Shown: one piece after another, positions 24,841 to 37,839 of the stretch | Layout: each line of letters opens with the position of its first letter | Position numbering within the stretch: position 1 is the stretch's first letter | Origin: Oenanthe sinensis | Lineage: Eukaryota > Streptophyta > Magnoliopsida > Apiales > Apiaceae | Assembly: GCA_028671895.1 (NCBI GenBank) | Contig: CM053801.1 | Span: forward strand, 10,701,375-10,765,374 | Direction of reading: 5' to 3' | DNA length: 64,000 bases | Notes under the pieces: model-generated | The model's input: only the letters and a program-made list of their open reading frames with translations | Told to the model about the DNA's origin: nothing | Database searches by the model: none | Made by a program: the position numbers and the translations under genes

Positions 24841-26902
24841 TATATATATAATTCTAAAATTTGAGACTTTTAAGAGTTAATTATTGTTTACTTATTTAAG
24901 TCTAAACGCAGGTCTTACTAGACCACCACTGTTTAAAAGTTTATTAATTAATATATATTAAATAAAAAAATACACAATGAATATGAGATAAATTAACCAA
25001 TGTGACACGTGAGCAGAGTATCCACCGCTACAATGTTTTATTCCATTTTAGTATGTTATTATGTTCACTACTGTAGTAGTGGAAAAAACTGGCGGTCTTT
25101 TGATATTGAAAATATTTAATAAATGTATAATTGTAATATATTATATAAATTTATTTAAAAATAGTTATTAATTATATTTTAAATGAATAAATATTAATTA
25201 ATTTATTAAAAGCCAACAACACATACATTGGTCAATTGGTAGATTTAAATAAATTAGAACATAACTCAAATAATTAATAAAATTATTACGAACATTAAAT
25301 AACAATAATAACAAATATTAAAAATAACATTATGTATTGGTAATTTTTCAAATTGCAAATTATAAGTACATGCAAATAAGATTATTACATTTGAATTTTT
25401 TAATCTGTGCAGATCTAACGTCGATATATAAGGTTCATCATTTTCTTTGTATAGATTTTGATCAACCGACTAAACAAAAATTTCCCACAAAGTTACATTA
25501 CTGGTGACTGAACTGCTTATGATAAAATTTGATATAACAAAATTATATTAAATCAAAATAGTAGTATTAAATTTATAAATATTATAAAATTAAATAAAAA
25601 TTTCAATATATATATATATGCATAATATAATTCACAACTCACTAATTTGTTATGATCCAAAAATCTCTTTTTCTCCATACGCAGCTAATAATATTAATGC
25701 CACCAATATAGGTCAAGCAGCCCATGAAATATAGATAAATATTAGTAACATTATGTAAATATTGAAGAATGTAATTTAAAATTATATGTGTGTGTGACTT
25801 ATAATATATTATTTTAGCAAAATACTTGACAGTATATTAGTGTTATTAAAACATGTGCTTCAATTATATCGAGACATGACCTCAAATCCATGTGGTGGTA
25901 TATTGGGGCCGTTATACGTAAAAATATCACTTTAAACTCACACGACAGTGGTCTATATAGGCCGGTACTTATAACTACTTTTAAAATTTTAATGCTAAAG
26001 ACATTTCTTCTAAAATATGTTTGAATCGAAAAAGTAGATACTTTTAAATCGTTGCATGGATAAGATTTTCCTATAAAAAATTAAAGCATAAAAAAACTAG
26101 TACAAATGCATAATTGTAATAAATTAATAAATAACAAAAATTTATTAACATTCTCATCAATTAAAATCATGTGAAGACTAAATTGATCGTCTTTTGTATA
26201 TTGATTGCCTCCTACGTCGTGCATACTCTCACTCTTATCATCCAATCGTCTCTATTGTTATTCAAAACATTCAATATAGTGTAATTCATGATGTATTAGA
26301 CGTTGAATGTAAATAACTCTATGATAAATTTGTTGTGATTTATTTTTTGATGCTTGATCTTTAATTTATATAAGTGATGATTTATTATTTTTTAGATGGA
26401 AACATATTCACTTTAGGTAAAAAAATAAAATTAACTTTTTTATTATAGATAATATCTTTTTGAAAAATCAAGATAGTTTCGATTTTTAATAATTTAATGT
26501 CTTTTCATTTTTTTTTAGATGTAAACACATTCAATTTAGGTACAAGAATAAAATTAACTTTTTTTTACTATTTATACTGTCTTTTTGAAAAATCAAAATA
26601 GTTTTGATTTTTAATAATTTAATGTATTTTCTAAAATTTCTAATTACCTTATGTATAATAATGTTTTTTATAAAATTTCGAAACTTATCTTATGGATAAC
26701 AATAATTTACTGAACTTGTAAAAAGTTTAGGAGAATATAACGTAATTTAAATTTTTTTATTTATAATTTGGAGAAAGTTTAAAAAAATATAAAATAACTT
26801 ATTTTTTTAATATAATTTTTAATATTTATTAATTCAAAAATTTGAGAAAATTAGAAAAATAAATTGTATATTGTTTGTTTACAGGTTTAAAACGATTCGT
26901 TC

Positions 26903-26905
<3 letters not shown>
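24841..26905. other. AT-rich gene-free DNA
   Basis: No gene seen. Its only obvious structure is a tandem duplication of about 124 bp at 26390-26637. Confidence 0.5.
26390..26637. repeat. Tandem duplication of about 124 bp
   Basis: Two adjacent imperfect copies each run from TTTAGATG-AAACA to TTTTTAATAATTTAATGT. There is no coding content. Confidence 0.7.
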
Positions 26906-26937
<32 letters not shown>

Positions 26938-26939
<2 letters not shown>

Positions 26940-29062
26940 AGAGCGCTCAAAAGAAAACTCAAATTTTAGAGGAAACTGAGAAACTTTTTTCGGCCATTGA
27001 TTCATAACTAATCTAATGGTTGATATTAATGGAATCTTAATTCAATTATTTGTCTGACATAAATGATAAATGCATGTGAGTTTTTAATTTTATGATCATT
27101 AATTAAAATACACTTAACATATATAAATTACTTAAATCAAGTAAGTATAAAATCTCGTGTATATGTCATATCACCTCTCCCATATATCATATCTTTATTA
27201 AGATTTCATTAATTATTTTTATTTAAATTTTATGAGGTGTACAACAATATTTAGTTTTATAATAAGTATTAATATTGAAATATATTTAAATTATTAAAAT
27301 TCCACTAACTCTTACACTATTTATATTCTACATATAAATTTATTATTAATATTAGAATTCTACTATTTAAAAAAAATTATTATTGGATTCCACTAAGTAC
27401 TGTACTAATTATTTTACAAAATAGTAATATTAAATTTTTAACAATTATTATTTTTAGATTATATTAGGTGTTCAACCATACTAAGTATTATAATAGATAT
27501 TGTACTAATTAATAATTTTGAAATTATATAAAAATATATTAAAATTATTAAGATTTCACTAGGTATTAATATAATCTAAATAAAAATAATTAGTAGAATA
27601 TATAAATTTTAATATTAATATTTTGTAGAATACTTAGTATAACACTTAGTAGAATCTGAATAATTTAATAAATTTTATTAGAATTCTAATATAAATATTA
27701 GTTGAATACTTGGTAGATTTTAAAATCTTAGTAGATTTTAATATTTTTATTTTATAGAATACTTAATGTAAAACACTTAGTTGCATAATTCTAACATTAA
27801 TACGTAATAGAAAATCTTGTCGAATTTGTACATAAATAGATTATACAGTAGAACACTTAATAAAATTTTAATATTTTAATACTTAATGGGATTCTAATAA
27901 TATTTTAAATATCGGAGATGTGTCATATTTAGTAGACTACTTAATAAAATAGTTAGTATAACACTTAGTGGAATCTTAATTAAAATAATATATTAAATTT
28001 TAACTTGAAATATTTAATAAAATATTTAGTAGAATCTTAACATTATTTTAAAATTAAATAGTGAAATATTTAATAGAATAATTAATGATATAGTTAGTAG
28101 AACACTTAGTGGGATCTTTATTTAAAAAATATATTAAATCTTAACTTGAAATATTTAATAAAGTATTTAGCATGATCTTAATATTATTTTTAAATAAAGA
28201 GTGGAATATTTAGTAGAACACTTAATAGAATCTTTTTAAAAACATTGGTGAGGTGACATATTTAGTGGAATACTTAATAATATAGTTAGTAGAACAACTA
28301 GTAGAATCTTTATTTAAAAAATATATGAAATCTTGACTTGAAATATTTAATAAAATTTTAGTAGAATCTTAATTATAATTTAAAATAAATAATGAAATAT
28401 TTAGTATAACACTTAATAGAATCTTTTTTTAAAACATTGGTGAGATGACATATTTAGTAGAATACTTAATAAAATAGTTAGTAGAACACTTAGTGAAATC
28501 TTAATTTATGAAATATATTAATTCTTAACTTGAAATATTTAATAAAATTTTAGTAGAATCTTAATTTTAATTTAAAATAAATAATGATATATTTAGTAGA
28601 ACAATTAATAGATTTTTTTTAAAAAATATTGGTTATGTGAAATATTTAGTAGAACACTTAATAAAATAGTTAGTAGAACACTTAGTGAAATCTTAATTTA
28701 TAAAATATATTAAATCTTAATTTGAAATATTGAATAAACTATTTTTAAGATTAAAAAATCTCATGTTTTAAATCTTGTTTACATTGTCAAATAATAAATA
28801 TTATGCCAGCTAGTGTTCTACGAAGTGATATAAAAAATATTTAAGATTTCATGATTTTTACAAAATCTCATATTTTTTAATTATTACCATAATTACCATC
28901 TAAATTAAATTTCAGTATGTGTTAGGCTAATTTTGGTATGCTAGTTGTACATAATATACTTTCCATTTATAATTAATATTTAATAGTAATATTAATTACA
29001 TAAATCAACGGCTGATATTTATACTCTAAGTTTTCTATCAAATATGGTTTTCTCTAGATCCC

Positions 29063-29066
<4 letters not shown>
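26938..29066. mobile_element. 2.1-kb non-autonomous element embedded in a (TA)n microsatellite
   Basis: TA repeats lie immediately left (26906-26937) and right (29067-29093). The ends are degenerate inverted repeats: left GAAAACTCAAATTTTAGAGG..., and right, in reverse complement, GAGAAAACCATATTTGATAG.... Each is followed by a CGGCCATTGATT / CAGCCGTTGATT block. Insertion into TA microsatellites resembles rice Micron elements (inference). The interior has a 192-bp tandem array and no ORF. The right edge is only about 135 bp from the ethanolamine kinase ATG. Confidence 0.65.
27915..28770. repeat. 192-bp tandem array inside the 2.1-kb element
   Basis: The word AACACTTAGT or a near variant recurs at 27960, 28101, 28293, 28485 and 28677. 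The last four are spaced exactly 192 bp; the first interval is about 141 bp and so truncated. Units carry recurring TTTAGTAGAA and TTGAAATATTTAATAA words. Confidence 0.72.
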
Positions 29067-29100
<34 letters not shown>

Positions 29101-29199
29101 GGGTGGAGCTCCTGTAATTTGGTGTAAACATTTCAAATCAAATCCCCAGAGAGAAGAAACAAAAACAGAGCACTAAAGAGATTTATACATACAGAGAAG

Positions 29200-32100
29200 A
29201 TGGGAGCAACAAAGATCTGGAACGCCATGGAAATAGCAGAGGTAGCTGGAGGCAACTCTAACTCCCAGATTCCTCATTCTTCTCTTACCGTCGATCACAC
29301 TCTCTCTCTTCCCGATATGAAACCTCGCATCGTGTATGTATATTCCCTCTCCCTCTCCCCCCCCTCTCTCTCCCTCCCTCCCTCCCTCCCTCTGGGTATA
29401 TATCTTTAGCCATCTCTTATCCGTTAGATTTAAAATCGCTTTCCGGATTGTACGGATAATCTGCTTGATATTATTGATCTACCAAATTATTTTCTCTCCC
29501 TCTTTTAATTCATTTCTTTGGATAATGATTTCTAATTCGTTTTAATTCGAGTTTCTAATAGCTGATAATTAACCAGGACTAGCTGAGAGCTGAGTTTATT
29601 TGCTTATATTACTTTGTAATGCGCTTCAGGCTCTTGATTCATTGCGTAAGCTTCGATGCACAATTTCTAATGAGATAATTGCTATATCTGGCTTAGTTCG
29701 AAATACATCTTGTTCATCAATGTCATGTTCAGATGTTTATACGAAAAATAAGGCGTCGTGTGTTGTATGTAATACCTTTTAACCTGTTCACGAATACTTT
29801 CCCACTTCCACCACTATAGTTCTGTTATGTAACTGCCTTATCTCGTCACCAATCATTTTATTAGAGTTAGAAATCAAATTGACTTTGTAGTCATTATCTC
29901 ATATAAGTCATAAGCAATCGCTGTTACGTCAGCAGAATTGATTGTACTATGTCTGATTAATTTTAGATTTCATTGTTCGCCTCTCTCCCCTTTCTGTGTC
30001 TCTGTTTGGCATTATCTTAGCTCTGATTTGAATTTGAATTATTATATGTTTTTTTTGAAATAATTGACTCGGTGGATTCTTCTCGTACTCTAACAAGTTT
30101 GGTGGGTGGAATTATTTAAACAGAGAGCTATGCAAGGATCTTTTCAAAAATTGGTCAAATAAAGACGAGTCAGATTTCTCTATAGAGACAGTGTCTGGTG
30201 GCATCACGAATCTCTGTGGGTAGTTTATATATACATACACCTTGATCGATGCTTAATAATTATTCATTTCCTTCCATATATTTGCTGCATTGCTGTCAAC
30301 CTATAATATCTTTACAAAAACTCCATTTACTAGTATCTTGCATCAACCAGAGCTTTTTTAATTGTTGGTAATCTCAGGTAATATGCGTAATTCAGCTCTG
30401 AGTTTTTTAATATTTAATTTTTTTTTTGCTTGCAGTGCTAAAGGTATCTGTTAAAGAAGATAATGGAAACACAATAAACATGACACTCAGATTGTACGGC
30501 CCAAATACAGAATATGTTATAAACCGGGAACGTGAGCTGCAGGTGTGTTAGTGAAGGTTTTTGATATAAGAGTGCTGCTATATGTTGTGGTCATATTATA
30601 CCCAATATTTTTTTTTGGGGGGGAGGACTTTATTATATTTTGTTAATAATTAAGTTTAATTTAAGAGTTTAAAAACTAATAAATTGACAAGTCTATGGTG
30701 CAATGTATATGTGTAGTATGACCAGATCTTCATGATAGAAAGCTTTCTGTTTCTCTGTATACTTTGTTCTCTTGTGGATCACTAAGCACAAGCATTGGTA
30801 ATTAATGTTAAAAACAACAGAAAGCCTATATGATAGAAGACTTTGCCATGTATATTCATGTTAACTTATACAGAGTTTCTTTGGCATCACTGACAATTTT
30901 AGATTTAGTTTGACATCTCATGTTATTTTTAGGCCATTCAATACCTCTCAGCTGCAGGATTTGGCGCCCAGTTGCTTGGAGTTTTTGGAAACGGCATGGT
31001 CCAGTCATTTATACATGCTCGTACCTTGGGCCCCTTAGGTACTATCATACTAGTGATTTGACACAATTTTATTTCCTATGATGGGATTTCCTTCTGAAAC
31101 TATATACTACCTTTACAATGATATTTACTTTCTTTATATCCTCAAATATGCTTGCTAGCTTGACAAGTTGTTGCCCTTATTTCTTTAACAGACATGAGAA
31201 AACCGGACCTAGCTGCTAAAATTGCAAAACAACTTCATAAATTCCACCAGGTGGAAGTTCCAGGTTCCAAAGAACCTCAGTTGTGGAATGATATCTTCAA
31301 ATTTTTCAAGCAAGGTCCCTATTTCAGTTTATTTTGCATCAGATAACTAATAGTTGACCTGTTTTACCTGCCAAGATAACTGAATTCTGATTAAATATGA
31401 ATCATATTGATTATGTTATCTGAGATCCATTCTTTGATACTTGCAGCGTCAAATCTGAAATTTGATGATAATGAGAAGTGTAAAAAGTATGAAACAGTGA
31501 ACTTCAAAGAGATACATGCAGAACTTGTTAAGCTCAAGGTAATTTTTTATTGCATTTTGAGCATTGACAGTATGACACCGAGTTTTACCTCTTTTTTCAC
31601 GGATTACATGAGTCAAGTTATACTCGTCTTTTTTTTATTATGTGATGTATATTTAATATCAAATTGAAGGATTCTAATTCTTCTACTAAAATAGTGCCCT
31701 GTATACCCTAAGAATAGGCAGTTTGGCATGTCTGTGCAGGTAAATAGTGTAATTTAGTGCATTTTAGTTGTAGGTGTATTATGGCTATAATTTAGTAGTT
31801 ATAGGCCACCAGAATTCCTACACCTGGTTCTCTTATGAAAATTGTCTTATGGTTTTGATGTTATCAGCCAAAGTTCAGGAATTTAATTTTGTTGCTTAGC
31901 ATACATCAAGTCAAAAAAGTCTGTACAACTATAAATTTTACATTGTCTTTTAGCTTATTGTATCTGTGAAGTTATTACCTATTACATTCATTGTAGGTTG
32001 CAATGATGAGCCATATATGTAATTATGTCCATTTTGTCAACCCATGCACAAAATTATGTCAAAATGTAATGAGCTATATGTTGCAAGTTGCATATAGAAC

Positions 32101-35100
32101 TATCAGATTGTTGTGACTTGAACCAAATGCTACCTTAATTTTACACTACCAGGTATTGCTTCAGTGCTTCCCAAACCTTCCAAATCAAGCTTATTTAAAT
32201 ATCAGTGCCTAGACTTAATGTGCATGTGTGTGTGTCTATACATCATGTGCCACTGTGCCAGTGTAATAATTTGATTTACCAGATAGTATTTACTTGCACA
32301 ATTAGGTTTCATATTGGCAAAGTCAGTCTTGTTTGTGTGGCCAAACTTCAGAATGATTGTTTAAGGCGACGTTGGTTACACTTTCAGTAACTCTCATATT
32401 TCTGCATCTCCACATGGTTATCTTTCTTAATGCCGATAAATGCCTTTATACACAAGATAATTGTACATGCTGAGTATTCATATTGTGTTTTTAAACATTA
32501 CTCCCTCCATCCCACTCATTTGTTTATATTTGGGTAGAGATGCACAAAAACCCTGAGCCCGAAAAATATCTGAAAAAGGCTGGCCCAAAAAAACCTAGCC
32601 CGGTCCGGGCCGGGCTTAAGGCCTTCAACGGGCCCTATATTTTTAAGTGAAGCCCCGCCCGGCCCGACCTGGTAAAAAGCCCGGCCCGACCGCAAAAAGT
32701 CTAAATCCGGCCCGGCCCGGCTCGGATAAAAGCTCGATAAAAGCCCGAAATAGCCCTAATAAAATTCAATTATTAAAATATATTTACATGTATATATGTA
32801 TGTATTTACATTTATTACAAACTAAAAATAAGTTAGACACATATATATTCACATATTACAAATCAATTAATTTTTTTAAAAATCACCGAACTAATAGAAT
32901 CAAAGGATTCTCTCCGGTATTCTATATAAGAGTGTTCTCTCTAGGATAATGGCATAAATAGCATATATATATATATATAATGAGAAAAATGTTTTTAAAG
33001 GCAACTTTAAGTAATTTACCTAAAGATACAAGTATTTTGAGAATAAAAGTTGAATGACATTTTGTAATAATAAAATTCACTCTCTTATATTTATGAAAAT
33101 GGTCTTGACATTATATTGTAACATGTCTTAATTTTAGATAATTACCTAAAGATGACTTTAGGACCATTAAATCCTTATTAAATTTATATTAATATTTTTT
33201 ATGAAAAATTAATTGAATCCGGATAAAGTCCGGCCCGATAAAAGCCTGATGCGGCCCGCTTTCGGGCCTAAAAAGGCTCAAATATTTTCCGTAAGCCCGG
33301 CGCTTTGACCAAAAAGCCCGGGCTTTTCTAGGCCTGGTCAAAACCCGGCCCGGTGGGCTTTTTGTGCATCTCTACATTTGAGTTGGGCACGGAGGTTAAG
33401 AAAATATATAAACGGGAAAAAGTAAGAAAAGTGAGTGAAGTGGTGAAACCAATCAATATATATATTTATATTTATATATTTAATGTATAAAGTGAGTATA
33501 ATGGAGGAAAGTAGTGGTTGTAGTTAATATTTATATTGTTAAAACTTTAGTACTTTTGAAAACTTTAAAAATGTAAGAATTGAAAGGGATACCCAAATAA
33601 GGAAAGTGTAAAGAAATGGGTGGGATAGAGGGAGTAATATTTAACAGGGTCAAGCATGTTGAATTTACACAAATTTGAAGCCCTGTTATTGTAGAATGTG
33701 GTTGAATTCATTTGCTTTAATTTTTTGAATTCAAACATCTAATTTCGGGATCATGTGATTGTCATTTTCTGTTGACACCTTTAAGGAACTTAGTTTTATT
33801 TGTCGAGAAATTATTGGTGATTTTGGGACAGGATTTGACAGGTCGTCTTGATGCTCCTGTGGTGTTTGCTCATAATGACCTGCTTTCCGGGAATTTGATG
33901 CTTAATGATGATGAAGGTATCCATGTCCTTCCCCTCTATTACATGTAACATTGTGCTCTTTTATACTAGAATTTTTTGTCTCTAGTTTCTCCTGTCATAT
34001 ATATTCTTTGCTATGTGAATATATTATATCAATCTCATCACAATCCTATTCTTCAGCATGTACTCAGTACATGAATCCAGCTTTTTTATGAAAGTTTATT
34101 TTAAGTATTTATAATGAGATATCGAAACTAATTTCTGCCATAGTATACCAGTAGATCTAGTGCTCCTGTGCTATAGCTCCTATAATGTATCAGTCTTTCA
34201 TTTTATTCTTGCTGCAAGCATGAAGTGGAAGTTCCTCTTTATGAGTATTATTATTTTTGAAGAGCTTCACAGCACTAACCCATTTTTTCCACTGATGTCT
34301 AGAAAAACTTTATTTCATTGATTTTGAATACGGATCATACAGTTACAGAGGTTTTGACATTGGAAACCACTTCAATGAATATGCCGGTTATGACTGTGAC
34401 TACAGCTTGTATGTTATTTTTCCTCAAATTTTATAGGTTATGGTCAATGCTTTCTGAATTAAACATGATTTTTTAGCATGCTGTTTCTATAGGTACCCAA
34501 ACAGGGACGAGCAATATCATTTTTTCAAGCATTATTTAAAACCTGACAAGCCCCAAGAGGTATGCGACAGTAGAGCACAGTTGTTTAACTTTGAGTTTTA
34601 TTGTCTCATTATTATGCTTCATGCATATAGTTCTTTACTCTTAAGGTGGTTTTGGATAGCTGCTTAGCGGTTTATAATCAGCTTTTAAAAATCATCAAGT
34701 GTTTGGTAACTTGATAAATTCAATTGCTGACATATAAACCATTGAATCCACCAACCCCCCACTAGAGCTGTAAACGAACCGAACTCGGACGAACTTTTAA
34801 CGAACACGAACAAATTCTTAACGAACCGAACAATGTTCGGTAAGCTTATCGGACAATTTTTCTTGTCCGAACTCGAGTTTGGTAACGAACCGAATGAACA
34901 CGAACAGTTCGCGAACATACCGAACCGAACCGAACACGAACCGAACACGAACAGTTCGGTAATTATATATATAATATTGTAAAAAAAATAAATATAATAA
35001 TTTGAAGAAAAAAAATTGTAAATATTATTATTTTTTATCGAACGAACTCGAGCTTACCGAACTCGAACGAACTCGGACGAACTCTTAACGAACTCGGACG

Positions 35101-36810
35101 AAAATCCTAACGAACCGAACAATATTCGGTAACCTTACCGAACATATTTTATTGTTCGAACTCGAGTTCGTTAAGCTTATCGGACGAGCTTAACGAACTC
35201 GAACACGGACGAACATGCCGAGCTTACCGAACATGTCGGGTTCGTTTACAGCTCTACCCCCAACTATCATGCACTGTTATTTAATTTTATCAAGCAGTCA
35301 TGTGAGAGAAAAATTATTCTATTTTATGAGTATTTTGGCAATTAAAATGAGTAATTACTATTTTAAGTGATTCCAAAGCATCTTATTCATACTTTTTTAA
35401 TTAGTCAAGGGTTTGTATTCAGTCTTTACACCACAAACTAGATAAAGCTTTATGTTTGAGTTTTGAGTCTTTTGATACACCCATGTTATATAGTTTTGCT
35501 AAACAAGCTGATGATTGTTTAAAATTATGGCAAACACAATCCTTATGAGCATGTCTGTATGTATACAAGTCAAAGGTGCAGTTTCCTCGGAAATTACATC
35601 ATTGATAACATGTCATGTCAGTGTATACTGCCCAACGTTCACATGTCTCTTCCCTGTGCTCATATGTAATAACGGATGGAAATATATCTCAACAAATTGG
35701 CATTGATGTGACAAACGGGTACTGATTCAAGAGAACTCACGATTATAAGTTTTTGGTTTTCATGTCACATGTATCGGCATTGAATATTAGTGATGTCAAA
35801 CGGATAATTCGGATACGGATCTGCCTATATCAGAATCCGAATCTGAAAATTTGAATCCGTATCCGAATCCGAAAATAATATATCCGAATCCGGCGAAAAA
35901 TATTCGGATCCGGATAATATCCGAATCCGAATCCTGTTTTTCATTTTTAAAAAAATAAATAAATAATCATTTTTAAATATAATTTTTTTATTTTTAAAAT
36001 TCTAAATTAACGTGATACATATGTATAATAAATATATATATCTTAGAAAAATATATAATTTTAAAAATAAATAAATAAATACATATATTTGTAAATTGAA
36101 CCTAATAAAATATATATTTAAATTCAGATTCAGATATTATCGGATACGAATATACCCATATCCATATCCGTATCCAAAATTGTCGGATTCGGATACGGAT
36201 AATATCTGGTTTATTTTGGATACGGATAATATCTGATTTATTTCGGATACGGATATAGATATTTCGAACGGATATCGAATATTTCGAATTTTTTTGACAG
36301 CCCTACCGAATAAAGTGTTACCTAATGTAAAACAATTTGTTCACATTCATTCTGACAGGTATCCGAAAAGGATCTGAAAGGGTTATACGTTGAGTCAAAT
36401 TGTTACATGCTAGCTTCGCACATGTACTGGGCACTGTGGGCATTGATCCAGGTATATATGTTAACTGTTTCTTTATTTCGCCTGAATGGCTCTTAAGTCT
36501 TAATCTCACTTGAGTGCCCGTGTAGGACACTCCAGCATGACTCATGAGAATGGACACTTGACTATTCATTTTAGGGGGAAAAGCAAGCCAAAATTTAAAA
36601 TATTGTCGAGTATGAGTTGGATGGCATGTTAGGAACAATTAATTTTTCTAATCATATTAGCATTTTTGGTTTATTTGTCAGGCAAAGATGTCTCCAATTG
36701 ATTTTGATTATCTTGGTTATTTCTTTCTGCGGTATGATGAATTTAAAAGGCAGAAGGGGAAGTGCTTATCGTTGGCAGAGTCTTGCGTCTCAAAATATGG
36801 GACTGGGTAA
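29200..36810 (+). CDS. Ethanolamine kinase (choline/ethanolamine kinase family, At2g26830-like)
   Basis: Eleven exons (29200-29333, 30124-30215, 30436-30542, 30933-31038, 31192-31314, 31447-31538, 33832-33916, 34303-34408, 34493-34559, 36359-36451, 36682-36810) join in frame to 377 residues. The enzyme phosphorylates ethanolamine with ATP, the first step of the CDP-ethanolamine route to phosphatidylethanolamine in the cytosol. Evidence: SGGITNLLLKVSV (nucleotide-binding region), RLYGPNTEYVINRERE, the Brenner-type catalytic loop HNDLLSGN (232-239, catalytic Asp 234) and the metal-binding IDFEYGSYSYRGFDIGNHFNE (Asp 253). Arabidopsis EMB1187 is the closest family member that I recognise. Intron 6 (2.3 kb) and intron 9 (1.8 kb) are enlarged by MITEs, yet all splice sites and the frame are intact. 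The 5' flank abuts a 2.1-kb transposon. Confidence 0.95.
29341..29394. repeat. TC-rich low-complexity tract in kinase intron 1
   Basis: TCTCCC and CCCT repeats directly after the exon 1 donor. It gives a spurious Ser/Pro/Leu frame and is not coding. Confidence 0.7.
32501..33634. mobile_element. Stowaway-like MITE, split by a nested element
   Basis: Ends CTCCCTCCATCCCACTCATT and (reverse complement) CTCCCTCTATCCCACCCATT are near-perfect inverted repeats with TA on both sides (32499-32500, 33635-33636). Without the nested hAT-like insertion (32535-33374) it would be about 290 bp. It lies in ethanolamine kinase intron 6. Confidence 0.82.
32535..33374. mobile_element. hAT-like MITE rich in GGCCCG words, nested in Stowaway
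   Basis: Termini TAGAGATGCACAAAAA on both ends in inverted orientation, with imperfect 8-bp flanks (TATTTGGG / CATTTGAG). Both subterminal zones are dense in GGCCCG, CGGGCC and AAAAGCCCG words; the core is AT-rich. No transposase. Confidence 0.8.
34763..35256. mobile_element. hAT-like MITE built from CGAAC/GTTCG words
   Basis: A 494-bp element in kinase intron 9 with ends TAGAGCTGTAAACGAACC and (reverse complement) TAGAGCTGTAAACGAACC, and flanks CCCCCCAC / CCCCCAAC. The arms hold dozens of CGAAC, GTTCG and ACCGAAC words around a short AT core. Confidence 0.85.
35788..36305. mobile_element. hAT-like MITE built from CGGATA/TATCCG words
   Basis: A 518-bp element in kinase intron 9, ends TAGTGATGTCAAA and (reverse complement) TAGGGCTGTCAAA, with arms of repeated CGGATACGG, ATCCGAATCCG and GGATAATATC. 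Only 53 bp separate it from the exon 10 acceptor. The target duplication is eroded. Confidence 0.8.
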
Positions 36811-37124
36811 AAGTTTACTTAACCAAACAGCACATGATCTTTGTTTGTTGAGGAGGGCCATAGATGCCTCTATGAATGGTTTATTTGTATAAATTTTAAC
36901 CTGTACAAATAATTAGGTGGTTTTAAATTTTTTGTATATTCTCTTCATTTATTTGTTTATTAGTAAGATCCTTGCAACATTTTTTAATATCTGTCCTATT
37001 TTTTTCCTTTGATTTTCGGCTTGCGTACTTCTTTATTTCTCCTTGAGATATTGTAATAGATCACACAATAATATAACGTTGTAGATTATATTTATCTACG
37101 TATATGGAATCAGCCTATCAGGTA

Positions 37125-37235
37125 CTCCCTGCTTGTAAGTAATTTTCATTCGAATTTTTTACATATACTTTTAAGAATTTTCAAAGTGCGTGTAAAAAAG
37201 TTAATAGTCTAAATATTATTTAGATTCAGAGGGAG
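37125..37235. mobile_element. Small Stowaway-like MITE candidate
   Basis: CTCCCT at the left and AGGGAG at the right form short inverted ends with TA flanks. 111 bp; the inverted repeat is short, so confidence is moderate. Confidence 0.5.
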
Positions 37236-37611
37236 TAGTTAAGCAGTTGACGGGGCCATGATTTTTTGTTGCGTAAACTTATAAATTACAATTGATTAGG
37301 TTAGGCAGTTGAAACAATTATAAATTTAGAATTATTTATTTTACTGACTTTATTTAAGTTGTAATTCTGCGGCAAATATCAATGCTACTAGGAGTACAGC
37401 CAGCGATGGCAGCCAGCTCAAGTGCTTGGTGAGTTGGCATACGGTCCGACTTGATCTATTTTTAGAGAAGTCGACGTTGAAGCAAAAATTGATGTTCAAT
37501 CCCTTTATGAACAAGTTACAGAATCAGCCCAAAAACCAGATTCGTGACGAGTTCAGGAGCACTGAGCAGCCTAGATTAGTGCTCTCGTAATAAAATATTC
37601 TACCATTAAGA

Positions 37612-37839
37612 GTCCGTTTGGCTAAACTTATTTCTGAAAAATAAGTGCTTATTTCTGAAAAAAAGTACACATTTACCTACTTTTTTCTGGAATAAGCACT
37701 TATTTCTGGAAAACAAATTAAGAACAAAACTTATTTTTGAAAAATAAATTTTTACTTGTAAAAAAAAGTACACTTTACCATACTTTTTTTCCGAAAATAA
37801 GGGCTTATTTTGATAATTTAATGGGGGCCAAACACCCCC
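37612..37839. mobile_element. Small inverted-repeat element with AATAAGTGCTTATT words
   Basis: Left GTCCGTTTGGC and right GGCCAAACACCCCC are imperfect inverted ends, TAAGA flanks both sides, and the inside repeats the palindrome AATAAGTGCTTATT. Possibly a hAT-type MITE. Confidence 0.5.

Noticed and set aside
29336..29545. A 69-residue Ser/Pro-rich frame at the kinase 5' end
   Set aside because: It comes from a TC-rich intronic tract after the exon 1 donor.
32647..32949. A 100-residue Pro/Arg/Lys-rich frame in kinase intron 6
   Set aside because: It results from GGCCCG words in a MITE lying in an intron.
34685..34948. An 87-residue minus-strand frame rich in Ser/Phe/Gly/Cys
   Set aside because: It is produced by the repeated GTTCG words of a hAT-like MITE, not by coding selection.
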